Source of the DNA: Bacteroidaceae bacterium
GTDB taxonomy: Bacteria; Bacteroidota; Bacteroidia; Bacteroidales; Bacteroidaceae
Reading direction: 5' to 3'
Length of the DNA stretch: 60,864 bases
Assembly: GCA_017548075.1 (NCBI GenBank)
Contig: JAFYNL010000062.1
Span: forward strand, 1 to 60,864
The position numbers were made by a program, and so were the translations under genes. Under the pieces are notes generated by a model. That model had not been told where the DNA came from. It saw nothing but the letters and a program-made list of their open reading frames with translations, and did not search any database. Positions 44,093 through 50,501 of the stretch are shown piece by piece. How positions within the stretch are numbered: position 1 is the first letter of the stretch; the number at the start of each line of letters is the position of its first letter.

Positions 44093-45286
44093 ATGGCTGT
44101 TCGAATATCAGGCGTTGGTTGTTGCCTGCTTGACCGCATTTATGATAACATAGATTTTCAGTCTGAGGCCTTTCGCAAATACTGGAGCAAGAAGGCTGGT
44201 GACGGAGGTTTGGAGCCAGGCAAACTGACCTTCGAGGAAGAGTTGGAACGCTTCTCTGGGCAATCATTTGCGAAGGAGATACTTCCCTTGCTCACCAAAG
44301 GACAAGAGCCTCAGAAGGAAAATGTGGGAGGTCCCTGCATTGTGGCGCTCATCAATGCAAGCCAGTTGGCCTACAAGGAGAGCGAAGTCAGCTTCTATGG
44401 CTGCAGAGGTGAGGACGAAGTGGCTGACAAACTCCTGCAGAAGCTTCAGCAAACAAGGCTCGACCTCAGCCATTATCGTGTGGAGAAAGGTGCTGAGACG
44501 GCTTCCACAAGTGTCCTCTCAGACCCGAACTACGATAATGGGCATGGGGAAAGGACTTTCGTGAATACCATCGGAGCCTCTTGGAATTACCTTCCTGAAG
44601 AGGTTGATGAGAGCTTCTATGATGCCGATATTTGCGTCTTTGGCTCAACTGCTCTTGTGCCTCGCATTCATCAGGGACTTGTGCCAATGCTCAAGAAGGC
44701 TAAGGCAAAAGGCAAGATTACTGTTGTCAATACGGTTTATGACTTCCTGAACGAGAAAGAGCATCCTGAGAGGCGCTGGCCTATGGGTGAGAGCGACGAG
44801 AGTTACAAGTTCATAGACCTGCTTCTTGTGGACCATGAAGAAGCCCTTCGCCTAAGTGGCACTGAGGATATTCCCTCGGCAATTGCTTTCTTCCGTGAGA
44901 AAGGAACTGGTGCTGTGCTCGTTACAAACGGCGCTCAGAACATCTGGCTTTGGGCAGACAGTCCGCTCTTTGGCAAGGTTGAAGAGCAGACAATGCCAGT
45001 TTCCAAAGCCGTTGGAGAAGCTCTGAAGGCAGGAAGGAAAGGCGATAGCACAGGTTGTGGCGATAACTTTGCAGGAGGAGTGATTGGCTCTCTCGCAAGG
45101 CAAATCTTCAATGGAAAATGGAAAATGGTTAATGGACAATGTCTCGACCTGAAGGATGCCACGCGTTGGGGAATTGTGTCAGGAGGTTTTGCGTGCTTCT
45201 ACTATGGAGGCACATACCTTGAGGAGAAAGAAGGCGAGAAGTTTGCCCAGTTGCAAGAGCTTTACAACCAGTATCTCAAGCAATAA
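44093..45286 (+). CDS. PfkB-family sugar kinase
   Basis: A 397-residue ribokinase-type kinase. The ATP/anion-hole motif GDSTGCGDNFAGGVIGS holds the catalytic Asp; the N-terminus ISGVGCCLLDRIY and NVGGPCIVALINASQL provide sugar-binding glycines. It phosphorylates a sugar, plausibly the ketose made by the isomerase upstream, before cleavage by the aldolase. A tandem repeat at 45108-45140 inserts NGKWKMVNGQ in frame near the C-terminus. Its end overlaps the convergent DUF4435 gene by 11 bases. Confidence 0.88.
   Translation: MAVRISGVGCCLLDRIYDNIDFQSEAFRKYWSKKAGDGGLEPGKLTFEEELERFSGQSFAKEILPLLTKGQEPQKENVGGPCIVALINASQLAYKESEVSFYGCRGEDEVADKLLQKLQQTRLDLSHYRVEKGAETASTSVLSDPNYDNGHGERTFVNTIGASWNYLPEEVDESFYDADICVFGSTALVPRIHQGLVPMLKKAKAKGKITVVNTVYDFLNEKEHPERRWPMGESDESYKFIDLLLVDHEEALRLSGTEDIPSAIAFFREKGTGAVLVTNGAQNIWLWADSPLFGKVEEQTMPVSKAVGEALKAGRKGDSTGCGDNFAGGVIGSLARQIFNGKWKMVNGQCLDLKDATRWGIVSGGFACFYYGGTYLEEKEGEKFAQLQELYNQYLKQ
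45108..45140 (+). repeat. Short tandem repeat inside the kinase gene
   Basis: Units of AATGGAAA / AATGGTTA / AATGGACA are in frame with the kinase and encode FNGKWKMVNGQC after the ATP motif. Such units are otherwise typical of intergenic DNA here. Confidence 0.6.
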
Positions 45287-46292
45287 GTCGTTTATTGATA
45301 CGTGATATAAGGCGCTCTATATCAGCAATTAAGAGTTGGTATGGAGCGCTTTGTTTGAACTCCACACTCTTGCGAAGCATCAGTTCTATGGGCGATTGAC
45401 TGTGCCTGTAGCCAGAAAGTTCGTTCTGTTTCTGCTGGCTGTGAGCCGCAAGCTGTGAAATTTCCTTTTCTCTTTCCCTGCGAAGAATGTTGCAAACGGG
45501 CTGGAGCAAAGGCAGCACAACGCCTTCCATAAGCGCATGCCCTTGAATGTAAAGATAGGTTTCTGAAGGCTTTATGCCGAGGTCTTCCTGCAGACTTCTT
45601 CGCAAATTCAGGTAAGAGTCCTTTGCCTTCGGATATCTCCTTTGCAGCCATGCAATCTGTTTGTTTACGCGGTCCTTGAGATGTTCAAGAGACTTCTCAG
45701 GAGAGTAGGGATTGATGTCGTGGAAGGTGATGGTTTGTGCAAAGTTAGTGAGGCTGTAATTGCTTGCTTGTCCGTTCTTGTGAGCCCAAATGCTCCACAC
45801 AAAAAGCGGCCAAATAATCTTGCTGTATTCCTCCATGAAAGCCTCCAGGGAAAGAATGTTGCGGTCATTGAGCGTGCTCATCACACAAGCCGTATGCAGA
45901 GCAGGAGCATAGCATTGATAGTTCTCTATGGCATAGGCGTAGGTGTGCAGAATGAAAGGCGAGGAGAGAAGTTGCTGGCTGATTGGTGTGGCACCTTGCA
46001 CGAGGTAGTCATAGTCGGCATCCACACAGGCTATCATGTATTCGCCAAGCGATTGTCCCAGCCTGTTCATCAGGGCTGCCTTCTTGCCTTTGCTGAGTGT
46101 GTAGCGCGAAGGAAGCATCACCTGGAACTTGATGCGGTCCGTTTCAAAGTCCTGCAGGACAGAGCGCCAGAAGAACACATCATCATAGCTCTCCACATAG
46201 GCCACAATCTTCTTTACAGCATTCCTGGGCCGAAGCTTTTGAGCCAACTCTATATAAGCGGAGTTGAGATGTTCCTGCAGTCGTTTTGCCAT
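45276..46292 (-). CDS. DUF4435 TOPRIM-like protein, AriB-like partner of the ATPase
   Basis: A 338-residue protein with no signal peptide. The N-terminal domain matches DUF4435: Glu34 in VAYVESYDDVFFWR and the Asp-x-Asp at 91/93 in MIACVDADYDYL are the metal-binding residues of a TOPRIM-like nuclease fold; AYAIENYQCY resembles the 'diE' segment. AriB of the PARIS phage-defence system has this domain and works with an AAA/ABC ATPase, as here (gene two bases upstream). A helical C-terminal half follows. Likely an effector nuclease, released or activated by the ATPase; this is inference from the pair. Confidence 0.75.
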   Translation of the reverse strand: MAKRLQEHLNSAYIELAQKLRPRNAVKKIVAYVESYDDVFFWRSVLQDFETDRIKFQVMLPSRYTLSKGKKAALMNRLGQSLGEYMIACVDADYDYLVQGATPISQQLLSSPFILHTYAYAIENYQCYAPALHTACVMSTLNDRNILSLEAFMEEYSKIIWPLFVWSIWAHKNGQASNYSLTNFAQTITFHDINPYSPEKSLEHLKDRVNKQIAWLQRRYPKAKDSYLNLRRSLQEDLGIKPSETYLYIQGHALMEGVVLPLLQPVCNILRREREKEISQLAAHSQQKQNELSGYRHSQSPIELMLRKSVEFKQSAPYQLLIADIERLISRINKRLIA

Positions 46293-46294
46293 TG

Positions 46295-47113
46295 TTATTT
46301 CTTCCTTACAACAATATCATCCACATCTGTCACTCTGTCGCTCCAGCCATGCATGATGACGGCAGGACTGTGGGTTGTGAGGATGACTTGAACATTAGGA
46401 TTGAGGTCTGTCACAAGCTCGAGCAGGCGTTCCTGCCACTCTACATGGAGGCTGACTTCTGGCTCATCCATGAAGAGGACGAAAGGCTTCTTGTTCTGCA
46501 CCAGAACGGTGAGCAGGATGATGAGCATCTGCTTCTCGCCACTTGAGAGTTTGTAGGCAGAGATGGTCTCTCCGTAGCTGTCAAAGTAAAGCTCGTTTTG
46601 GTCACGCTTGATGGTCTTTCCAGTTTCAAGGAAGAGGTCGTCCACAATGTCCTGGAAGTGAGTCTTCTCGTTAGCCAGCTCCTGAACTTTTGCAGCAGCA
46701 TCGGGGTCTTTACTTGCAAAGAGTTCCACCATGCGGTTGGAGAGGTTCACCTGATAGTCCAGCCATTTGCGCCCAAGGTGATAGATGTGCAGGTCCAGTT
46801 CCGTCTGCATCTGAGTGTCTGTCAGCTTGTTCATGAATTCGCTGGAAAGGATGGGCCTGTCGAAGGAGCGGATGACTTCAAAGTCCACAGACTTGGCATC
46901 GTTTGGGAAGAATTTGATGTGCACGCCATCGTTCTTGCGCGTGTCTCTGTCTATGTCCAAGAGGTGCATGATGCAACGATTCAGGATAGTGCTCTTGCCC
47001 ACACCATTCACGCCGCTCAGGATGTTCACACCTGGCTTCAGGTCCCACTGGATGTGCTTATGCCCGTTCCACAGGGATTCTATCTCAATGCGTTCAATAT
47101 ATTGTCCGTTCAT
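46295..47113 (-). CDS. AAA/ABC-type ATPase, AriA-like
   Basis: A 272-residue ATPase of the AAA_15/AAA_21 type. Walker A is GVNGVGKST (34-42), the ABC signature LSSGEKQM (189-196), Walker B FVLFMDEPEVSLH (211-223) and the switch His in TTHSP. It has a short helical insertion between the halves, so it is smaller than SMC or OLD proteins. Together with the DUF4435 gene downstream it has the composition of PARIS AriA-AriB. A TIR-like gene lies 77 bases upstream; an 8-base tandem repeat (GAAGAAAT) fills part of that gap. Confidence 0.85.
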   Translation of the reverse strand: MNGQYIERIEIESLWNGHKHIQWDLKPGVNILSGVNGVGKSTILNRCIMHLLDIDRDTRKNDGVHIKFFPNDAKSVDFEVIRSFDRPILSSEFMNKLTDTQMQTELDLHIYHLGRKWLDYQVNLSNRMVELFASKDPDAAAKVQELANEKTHFQDIVDDLFLETGKTIKRDQNELYFDSYGETISAYKLSSGEKQMLIILLTVLVQNKKPFVLFMDEPEVSLHVEWQERLLELVTDLNPNVQVILTTHSPAVIMHGWSDRVTDVDDIVVRKK

Positions 47114-47190
47114 GATTGGAAAATTAGAAATGAAGAAATGAAGAAATGAAGAAAAACTATCTTATTATCTTATTTTCACAATTTCTTATT

Positions 47191-47718
47191 TTAAAATATC
47201 GTCGTTGAGTTCCATGGATATGTCTGAGCGCCTACAGAGAAGGTTCCCAAGGCGCGTTCCAGTTTATCTTGAGTGAGGGGGATGTGGCACATGCGGGCTG
47301 AGTCGCGGCCTATGTACTTCCGAATCTTGTTGGGCAGGCAAGTCCAGTTCTCCTCCACAGCATTGTCCTCCAAGTGATTTCTGCCCACATAGGCAATGAT
47401 GACAGGCAGGTGGAAACGGTTCACAGCCCTGCTTATCTGCCAATTCAGCATGGGAGACTCCACATTTGTGACGGGAGAGACCAGCACAAGCAAGTTGTCA
47501 GCCTGAGCCATCAGAGCAATCAGACGCGTCTTCACAGTGCTGTCCACCAAGTCATCATGCTCGCTCGAGAAGTAGATTTCATCTATGTTCAGGAAGCGGA
47601 AGCGGTCTGGATGCATTCGCTGCCAGGCATGGAGTTGCTGGAAGGTCTTCAGGTTGCTGTTCACATGGTCCAGAACGCCTGTTGCATCATAAGCGACGTA
47701 TGTTTTATGCGTGTTCAT
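47191..47718 (-). CDS. TIR-like domain protein, ThsB-type
   Basis: A 175-residue protein whose pattern fits the Thoeris ThsB TIR-like domain: first strand KTYVAYDA, second strand FRFLNID, then DDLVDSTVKTRLIALMAQADNLLVLVSPVTNVESPMLNWQ and a strand LPVIIAYVG. Gln94 in LNWQIS falls where active TIR enzymes of this class usually have the catalytic Glu, so it may not cleave NAD or may act as a sensor. The start is ATG 47718; a TTG 18 bases upstream lies inside the promoter. First gene of the unit with the ATPase and DUF4435 genes. Confidence 0.7.
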   Translation of the reverse strand: MNTHKTYVAYDATGVLDHVNSNLKTFQQLHAWQRMHPDRFRFLNIDEIYFSSEHDDLVDSTVKTRLIALMAQADNLLVLVSPVTNVESPMLNWQISRAVNRFHLPVIIAYVGRNHLEDNAVEENWTCLPNKIRKYIGRDSARMCHIPLTQDKLERALGTFSVGAQTYPWNSTTIF

Positions 47719-47733
47719 AGCCTTCTTTTTGTG

Positions 47734-47741
47734 CAAAGATA
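47734..47741 (-). promoter_or_regulatory. -7 element of the TIR-ATPase-DUF4435 unit
   Basis: TATCTTTG on the minus strand, 15 bases before ATG 47718; a short leader with AAGAAGG as a possible ribosome site follows. Repeats of TTTAGAG lie on its upstream side. Confidence 0.6.
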
Positions 47742-47746
47742 CAAAA

Positions 47747-47792
47747 AAGTTTAGAGTTTAGAGTTTAAAGTTTAGATTTTTTTATAATTTTG
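47747..47792 (+). promoter_or_regulatory. Heptamer repeats overlapping the promoter of the 47822 gene
   Basis: Three to four copies of TTTAGAG/TTTAAAG (47750-47776) are followed by the -7 element TAATTTTG at 47785-47792. The -33 position falls inside the repeats, so a change in repeat number would shift promoter spacing. Confidence 0.6.
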
Positions 47793-47821
47793 TGAACAAT
47801 AACCACAAAACATTCAAAAAG

Positions 47822-48715
47822 ATGAAACGCAGAACATTCCTTCGCAGCAGTCTTGCAAGTGCAGCACTACTGGCAGCCCCATCAGAACTCTTAAGTCACG
47901 CGCCCTCGGAGAAGGCCGAGTCCTCCAACTCCACCATCAAGCCTTCGGTTTCAGAGGGAGATGGCTTCCACATTGGCATGGCGGGCTACACCTTCAACAA
48001 GTTCGACATTGACAAGACACTGGCCTTCATGAAGAAGATTGACGTCCACTACCTCTGCATCAAGGACTTCCATCTGCCCCTCAATGCTGATACAGAGCAG
48101 ATTGCCAAGTTCAAGGAGAAACTGGCTGCTCACGACGTGATAGGCTATGGCGTAGGCCCTATATATATGAAAGATGTGGCGGCAGTGGATACGGCTTTTG
48201 CCTATGCTCAGCGCGTTGGAGTGAACATTGTGGTGGGTGTTCCTGGCACATGGGGTGAAACTGTTCCCAACAAGGAAGTGCTGGACCGTGTAGAGCAGAA
48301 AGTCAAGGAGACAGGCATCCGCTATGCCATCCACCTGCATGGACCAGACATGCCCCTGTATCCCGATGCCACCTCCATCTGGAATGATGTAAAAGACCGT
48401 GACCCACGCATGGGAATGTGCTTGGATATTGGGCACAACCTCCGCTATGGAGCAGACTCCATCAAGGACCTGAAACGCTATGCAAAGCGCGTGTTTGACA
48501 TCCATCTGAAGGACGTCACAGCCCCCACCAAGGCAGGCCATGCCATAGAGTTGGGTAGGGGAATCATCGACTTCCCCAAGTTTGTCAAGATGCTCCGCAA
48601 GGTTGGTTACAAAGGCTCTTTGAGTCTAGAATATGAGAAGGATATGAGCGACCCCTTCATCGGCATAGCAGAAAGCATAGGATACTTTAAAGCAGTCATG
48701 CAGAACACAAAATAA
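47822..48715 (+). CDS. Tat-exported sugar phosphate isomerase/epimerase-like TIM barrel
   Basis: A 297-residue protein. The N-terminus MKRRTFLRSSLASAALLAAP is a twin-arginine signal. The mature part has the xylose-isomerase-like (AP endonuclease 2) barrel: GMAGYTFNKFDIDKTLAFMK, YAIHLHGPDMP, GMCLDIGHNLRYGAD, VFDIHLKDV and SLSLEYEKD, with His, Asp and Glu metal ligands. Close relatives are secreted sugar epimerases/isomerases or polysaccharide-linked enzymes in Bacteroidetes. Start set at ATG 47822 by the Tat signal. A terminator follows. Confidence 0.87.
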   Translation: MKRRTFLRSSLASAALLAAPSELLSHAPSEKAESSNSTIKPSVSEGDGFHIGMAGYTFNKFDIDKTLAFMKKIDVHYLCIKDFHLPLNADTEQIAKFKEKLAAHDVIGYGVGPIYMKDVAAVDTAFAYAQRVGVNIVVGVPGTWGETVPNKEVLDRVEQKVKETGIRYAIHLHGPDMPLYPDATSIWNDVKDRDPRMGMCLDIGHNLRYGADSIKDLKRYAKRVFDIHLKDVTAPTKAGHAIELGRGIIDFPKFVKMLRKVGYKGSLSLEYEKDMSDPFIGIAESIGYFKAVMQNTK

Positions 48716-48758
48716 GAAAAGCGTAAACTGTAACCCGTAAACAGGGCAAAAACAAATA

Positions 48759-48788
48759 AGGGAGTACCAGAGTGTACTCCCTTTTTTT
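48759..48788 (+). terminator. Terminator after the isomerase-like gene
   Basis: GGGAGTAC and GTACTCCC form an 8-base perfect stem with a 6-base loop, followed by seven T residues. Confidence 0.9.
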
Positions 48789-48827
48789 GTGATCTGTGAC
48801 AAGTTGAACCGAGGGGCATAACAACCC

Positions 48828-48858
48828 TTGACCAGTTCAGCCTTTTGTTGTATCTTTG
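48828..48858 (+). promoter_or_regulatory. Promoter of the HU-like gene
   Basis: TTG at 48828-48830 and TATCTTTG at 48851-48858 are exactly 20 bases apart. Confidence 0.8.
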
Positions 48859-48868
48859 TATTGTGAAA

Positions 48869-48925
48869 ATAGCCTAGGCTATATTTGCAACTAGACACGG
48901 CTAAGTGCGCAATTAGACACGCCTA
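48869..48925 (+). promoter_or_regulatory. Palindrome and paired repeats in the HU-gene leader
   Basis: A perfect 14-base palindrome ATAGCCTAGGCTAT (48869-48882) lies at the predicted transcript start. Two near copies of GCAACTAGACACGGCTA follow at 48887-48903 and 48909-48925, 22 bases apart, i.e. on the same DNA face. This looks like an operator array, possibly for autoregulation. Confidence 0.6.
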
Positions 48926-48965
48926 GTTTAACCTTATTACTAACCAATTTATAAATTTTAAAACC

Positions 48966-49427
48966 ATGATTAACTACAGTATTTGTATTATGGGCACGAA
49001 GCCCGGAACTAAGAAGGCTGACATCACTGAAACCAAAGCCTATGGAACCTCGCAATGCACCGAAGTGATCGACATTCACAAATTTGCCAAGCACATCTCA
49101 GACCATGGCTCTGTTTATAGCCGAGGTGATGTGGTAGGTTTGCTCACTCAGGCTGTTGACTGCCTTCGTGAGATGATGTTGGATGGAAAAAAGGTAAGGC
49201 TTGGAGATTTGGGTGACTTTTATCCTGAGCTTGCCACCGAAGGAGCTGACACCACTGATGAGTTCAACGCTCAGAAGATTAAAGAGGTAAATGTTATCTG
49301 GATTCCAGGTAAGAGTTTCAAGAACCTCAGAGCTGAAGCAGAGTTCCAACTCGTTCCAAGCAGAAAGGCTCAGGCTGATGCCATTGAAGTTATCAGGAAC
49401 GAAGAGACCATTCAAGGACTTGAATAA
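48966..49427 (+). CDS. HU-like DNA-binding protein
   Basis: A 153-residue protein of the Bacteroidetes HU-related family (HU domain fused to other parts). YSRGDVVGLLTQAVDCLREMMLDGKKVRLGDLGDFYPEL matches the helix-turn and base of the HU fold, and NVIWIPGKSFKNLRAEAEFQLV the end; in this family the DNA-binding arm is altered. Commonly encoded beside VirE/DUF3987 genes and amidases, as here (DUF3987 gene 1 kb downstream). It may compact DNA or act as a local regulator. A terminator follows, so it is a single-gene unit. Confidence 0.85.
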   Translation: MINYSICIMGTKPGTKKADITETKAYGTSQCTEVIDIHKFAKHISDHGSVYSRGDVVGLLTQAVDCLREMMLDGKKVRLGDLGDFYPELATEGADTTDEFNAQKIKEVNVIWIPGKSFKNLRAEAEFQLVPSRKAQADAIEVIRNEETIQGLE

Positions 49428-49498
49428 CAGCCCCCTCTCAGCCTCCCCCAAAAGGGGAGGAGATAGGAGATGCTAAACCTTAAACTCTAAACTGAAAG

Positions 49499-49530
49499 AA
49501 GTGGCTGCTCGTATGAGTAGCCACTTTTTT
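49499..49530 (+). terminator. Terminator after the HU-like gene
   Basis: AAGTGGCTGCTC and GAGTAGCCACTT form a 12-base stem with a GTAT loop, followed by TTTTT. Confidence 0.9.
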
Positions 49531-49898
49531 GTGCAGTTTACAGGTGACAGGTGACGCATTGGGGAGAATGTTCATTCCTGTGATATCAAATTATTTTTAT
49601 TTTCTAAAAGAAAATAAAGGATTTTGTAATTAACAATTAGTAAATCGCTAATTCGTTTTGCAGATAAATTTCCTTGCCGTAACTTTGCTCAAAAAAAAGA
49701 TGAACATGATATACATTATATATAGTCATGGAACAGGAAGAGAGAGGAAGGAGGAGGGAAGTCTTAATGAAGCGGTTAGAAATGCTTAGGATTCCCCTGA
49801 GACTCTTTTTTAATAGAACGGGTGGTTGTAATTTTGTGGCAGAATCGAGCATAGAGAGCTCGAAAATTATATGTTGAACTGCCTAAATAAATAAAGAA
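49531..49898 (+). other. Long leader region of the DUF3987 gene cluster
   Basis: The region holds a promoter at 49657-49687, a purine-rich tract (about 49728-49765, GAAGAGAGAGGAAGGAGG-like) and a second -7-like element TAATTTTG at 49829-49836. A short frame from 49729 (MEQEERGRRREVLMKRLEML and on) is open for 49 codons but its base use and position make it doubtful. Otherwise nothing was recognised. Confidence 0.45.
49657..49687 (+). promoter_or_regulatory. Promoter of the micro-protein/DUF3987 operon
   Basis: TTTG at 49657-49660 and TAACTTTG at 49680-49687 are 19 bases apart. Confidence 0.75.
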
Positions 49899-50063
49899 AT
49901 GGCAAAATCAAAAAGAAAAGTCCCTTCGGGGCAAGATTATTTCAGGGTAACTGCCAGGCAAGTGCCCGCAGAAGAGCTGCTAAAGCTTTTCGACGCAGCC
50001 TTCAACACAAAGAAGGCAACAGAGAATGGTAACTTAAAGTTTAACGATCAAATTCCTTATTAA
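49899..50063 (+). CDS. Small basic protein ahead of the DUF3987 operon
   Basis: A 54-residue protein starting MAKSKRKVPSGQDYFRVTAR and ending KFNDQIPY. It is basic at the start, then has an amphipathic helix (EELLKLFDAAFNTKK). It is preceded by an A-rich ribosome site and followed after two bases by the next gene. No family recognised; likely cotranscribed with the genes to 52241. Confidence 0.65.
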   Translation: MAKSKRKVPSGQDYFRVTARQVPAEELLKLFDAAFNTKKATENGNLKFNDQIPY

Positions 50064-50065
50064 TT

Positions 50066-50329
50066 ATGGTATTAACAGGTATTTTTATTTACAAAGGCTT
50101 CAAGCCTGGTTGTGAAATTGATGGAAAGCTGGAAGGTATAATTCTTCTTCAGTTGGGTGCCGGAACACTTAAAGTGATGGGCTACCATCATCAAATCAGG
50201 GGTCTTAGAGAAGGTGATTATATCAGATGTACAGTTACATGTGATAATTATGGCTACATCTATCTTGAATCTGCCAAACTTGATGCTGACCAGACATTAC
50301 TTAACAGAATAGTTAACGAAAGTGAATGA
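50066..50329 (+). CDS. Small protein of unknown function
   Basis: An 87-residue protein with a beta-rich look (LEGIILLQLGAGTLKVMGYH, YIRCTVTCDNYGYIYLESAK). The pattern could be an OB-like or small barrel fold, which would suit nucleic-acid binding next to a DUF3987 ATPase, but this is a guess. It starts two bases after the previous stop; the next gene starts two bases after its own stop. Confidence 0.7.
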   Translation: MVLTGIFIYKGFKPGCEIDGKLEGIILLQLGAGTLKVMGYHHQIRGLREGDYIRCTVTCDNYGYIYLESAKLDADQTLLNRIVNESE

Positions 50330-50331
50330 TT

Positions 50332-50496
50332 ATGAGTGATTTTAAAACACAAACCTCTGAGGGCATCGGAGGTCTTACAGGGAAGTATTTTTGCTTCCTT
50401 CCTTATGGCGGTAAGGGCTTCGAGCCCTTCCGCCTCAAAGGTTATGCAGAACTAAGTGAAAGTGGAATGTTTAGATTTGAACCGATTAAAAAGTAA
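50332..50496 (+). CDS. Small protein of unknown function
   Basis: A 54-residue protein starting MSDFKTQTSEGIGGLTGKYF and ending GMFRFEPIKK. It is rich in Gly and aromatic residues. Tight spacing on both sides (2 and 5 bases) and the good start support it as a real gene of the operon. No family recognised. Confidence 0.65.
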   Translation: MSDFKTQTSEGIGGLTGKYFCFLPYGGKGFEPFRLKGYAELSESGMFRFEPIKK

Positions 50497-50501
50497 AATT
50501 C

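Noticed and set aside
45276-47113. Calling the ATPase-DUF4435 pair a proven PARIS system
   Set aside because: Domain make-up fits, but both families also occur in conserved, non-defence settings in Bacteroidales; only likeness is claimed.
49729-49878. 49-codon frame MEQEERGRRREV... in the leader of the DUF3987 operon
   Set aside because: Made of a purine-rich tract with no clear ribosome site, and it crosses a -7-like element; too weak to list as a gene.
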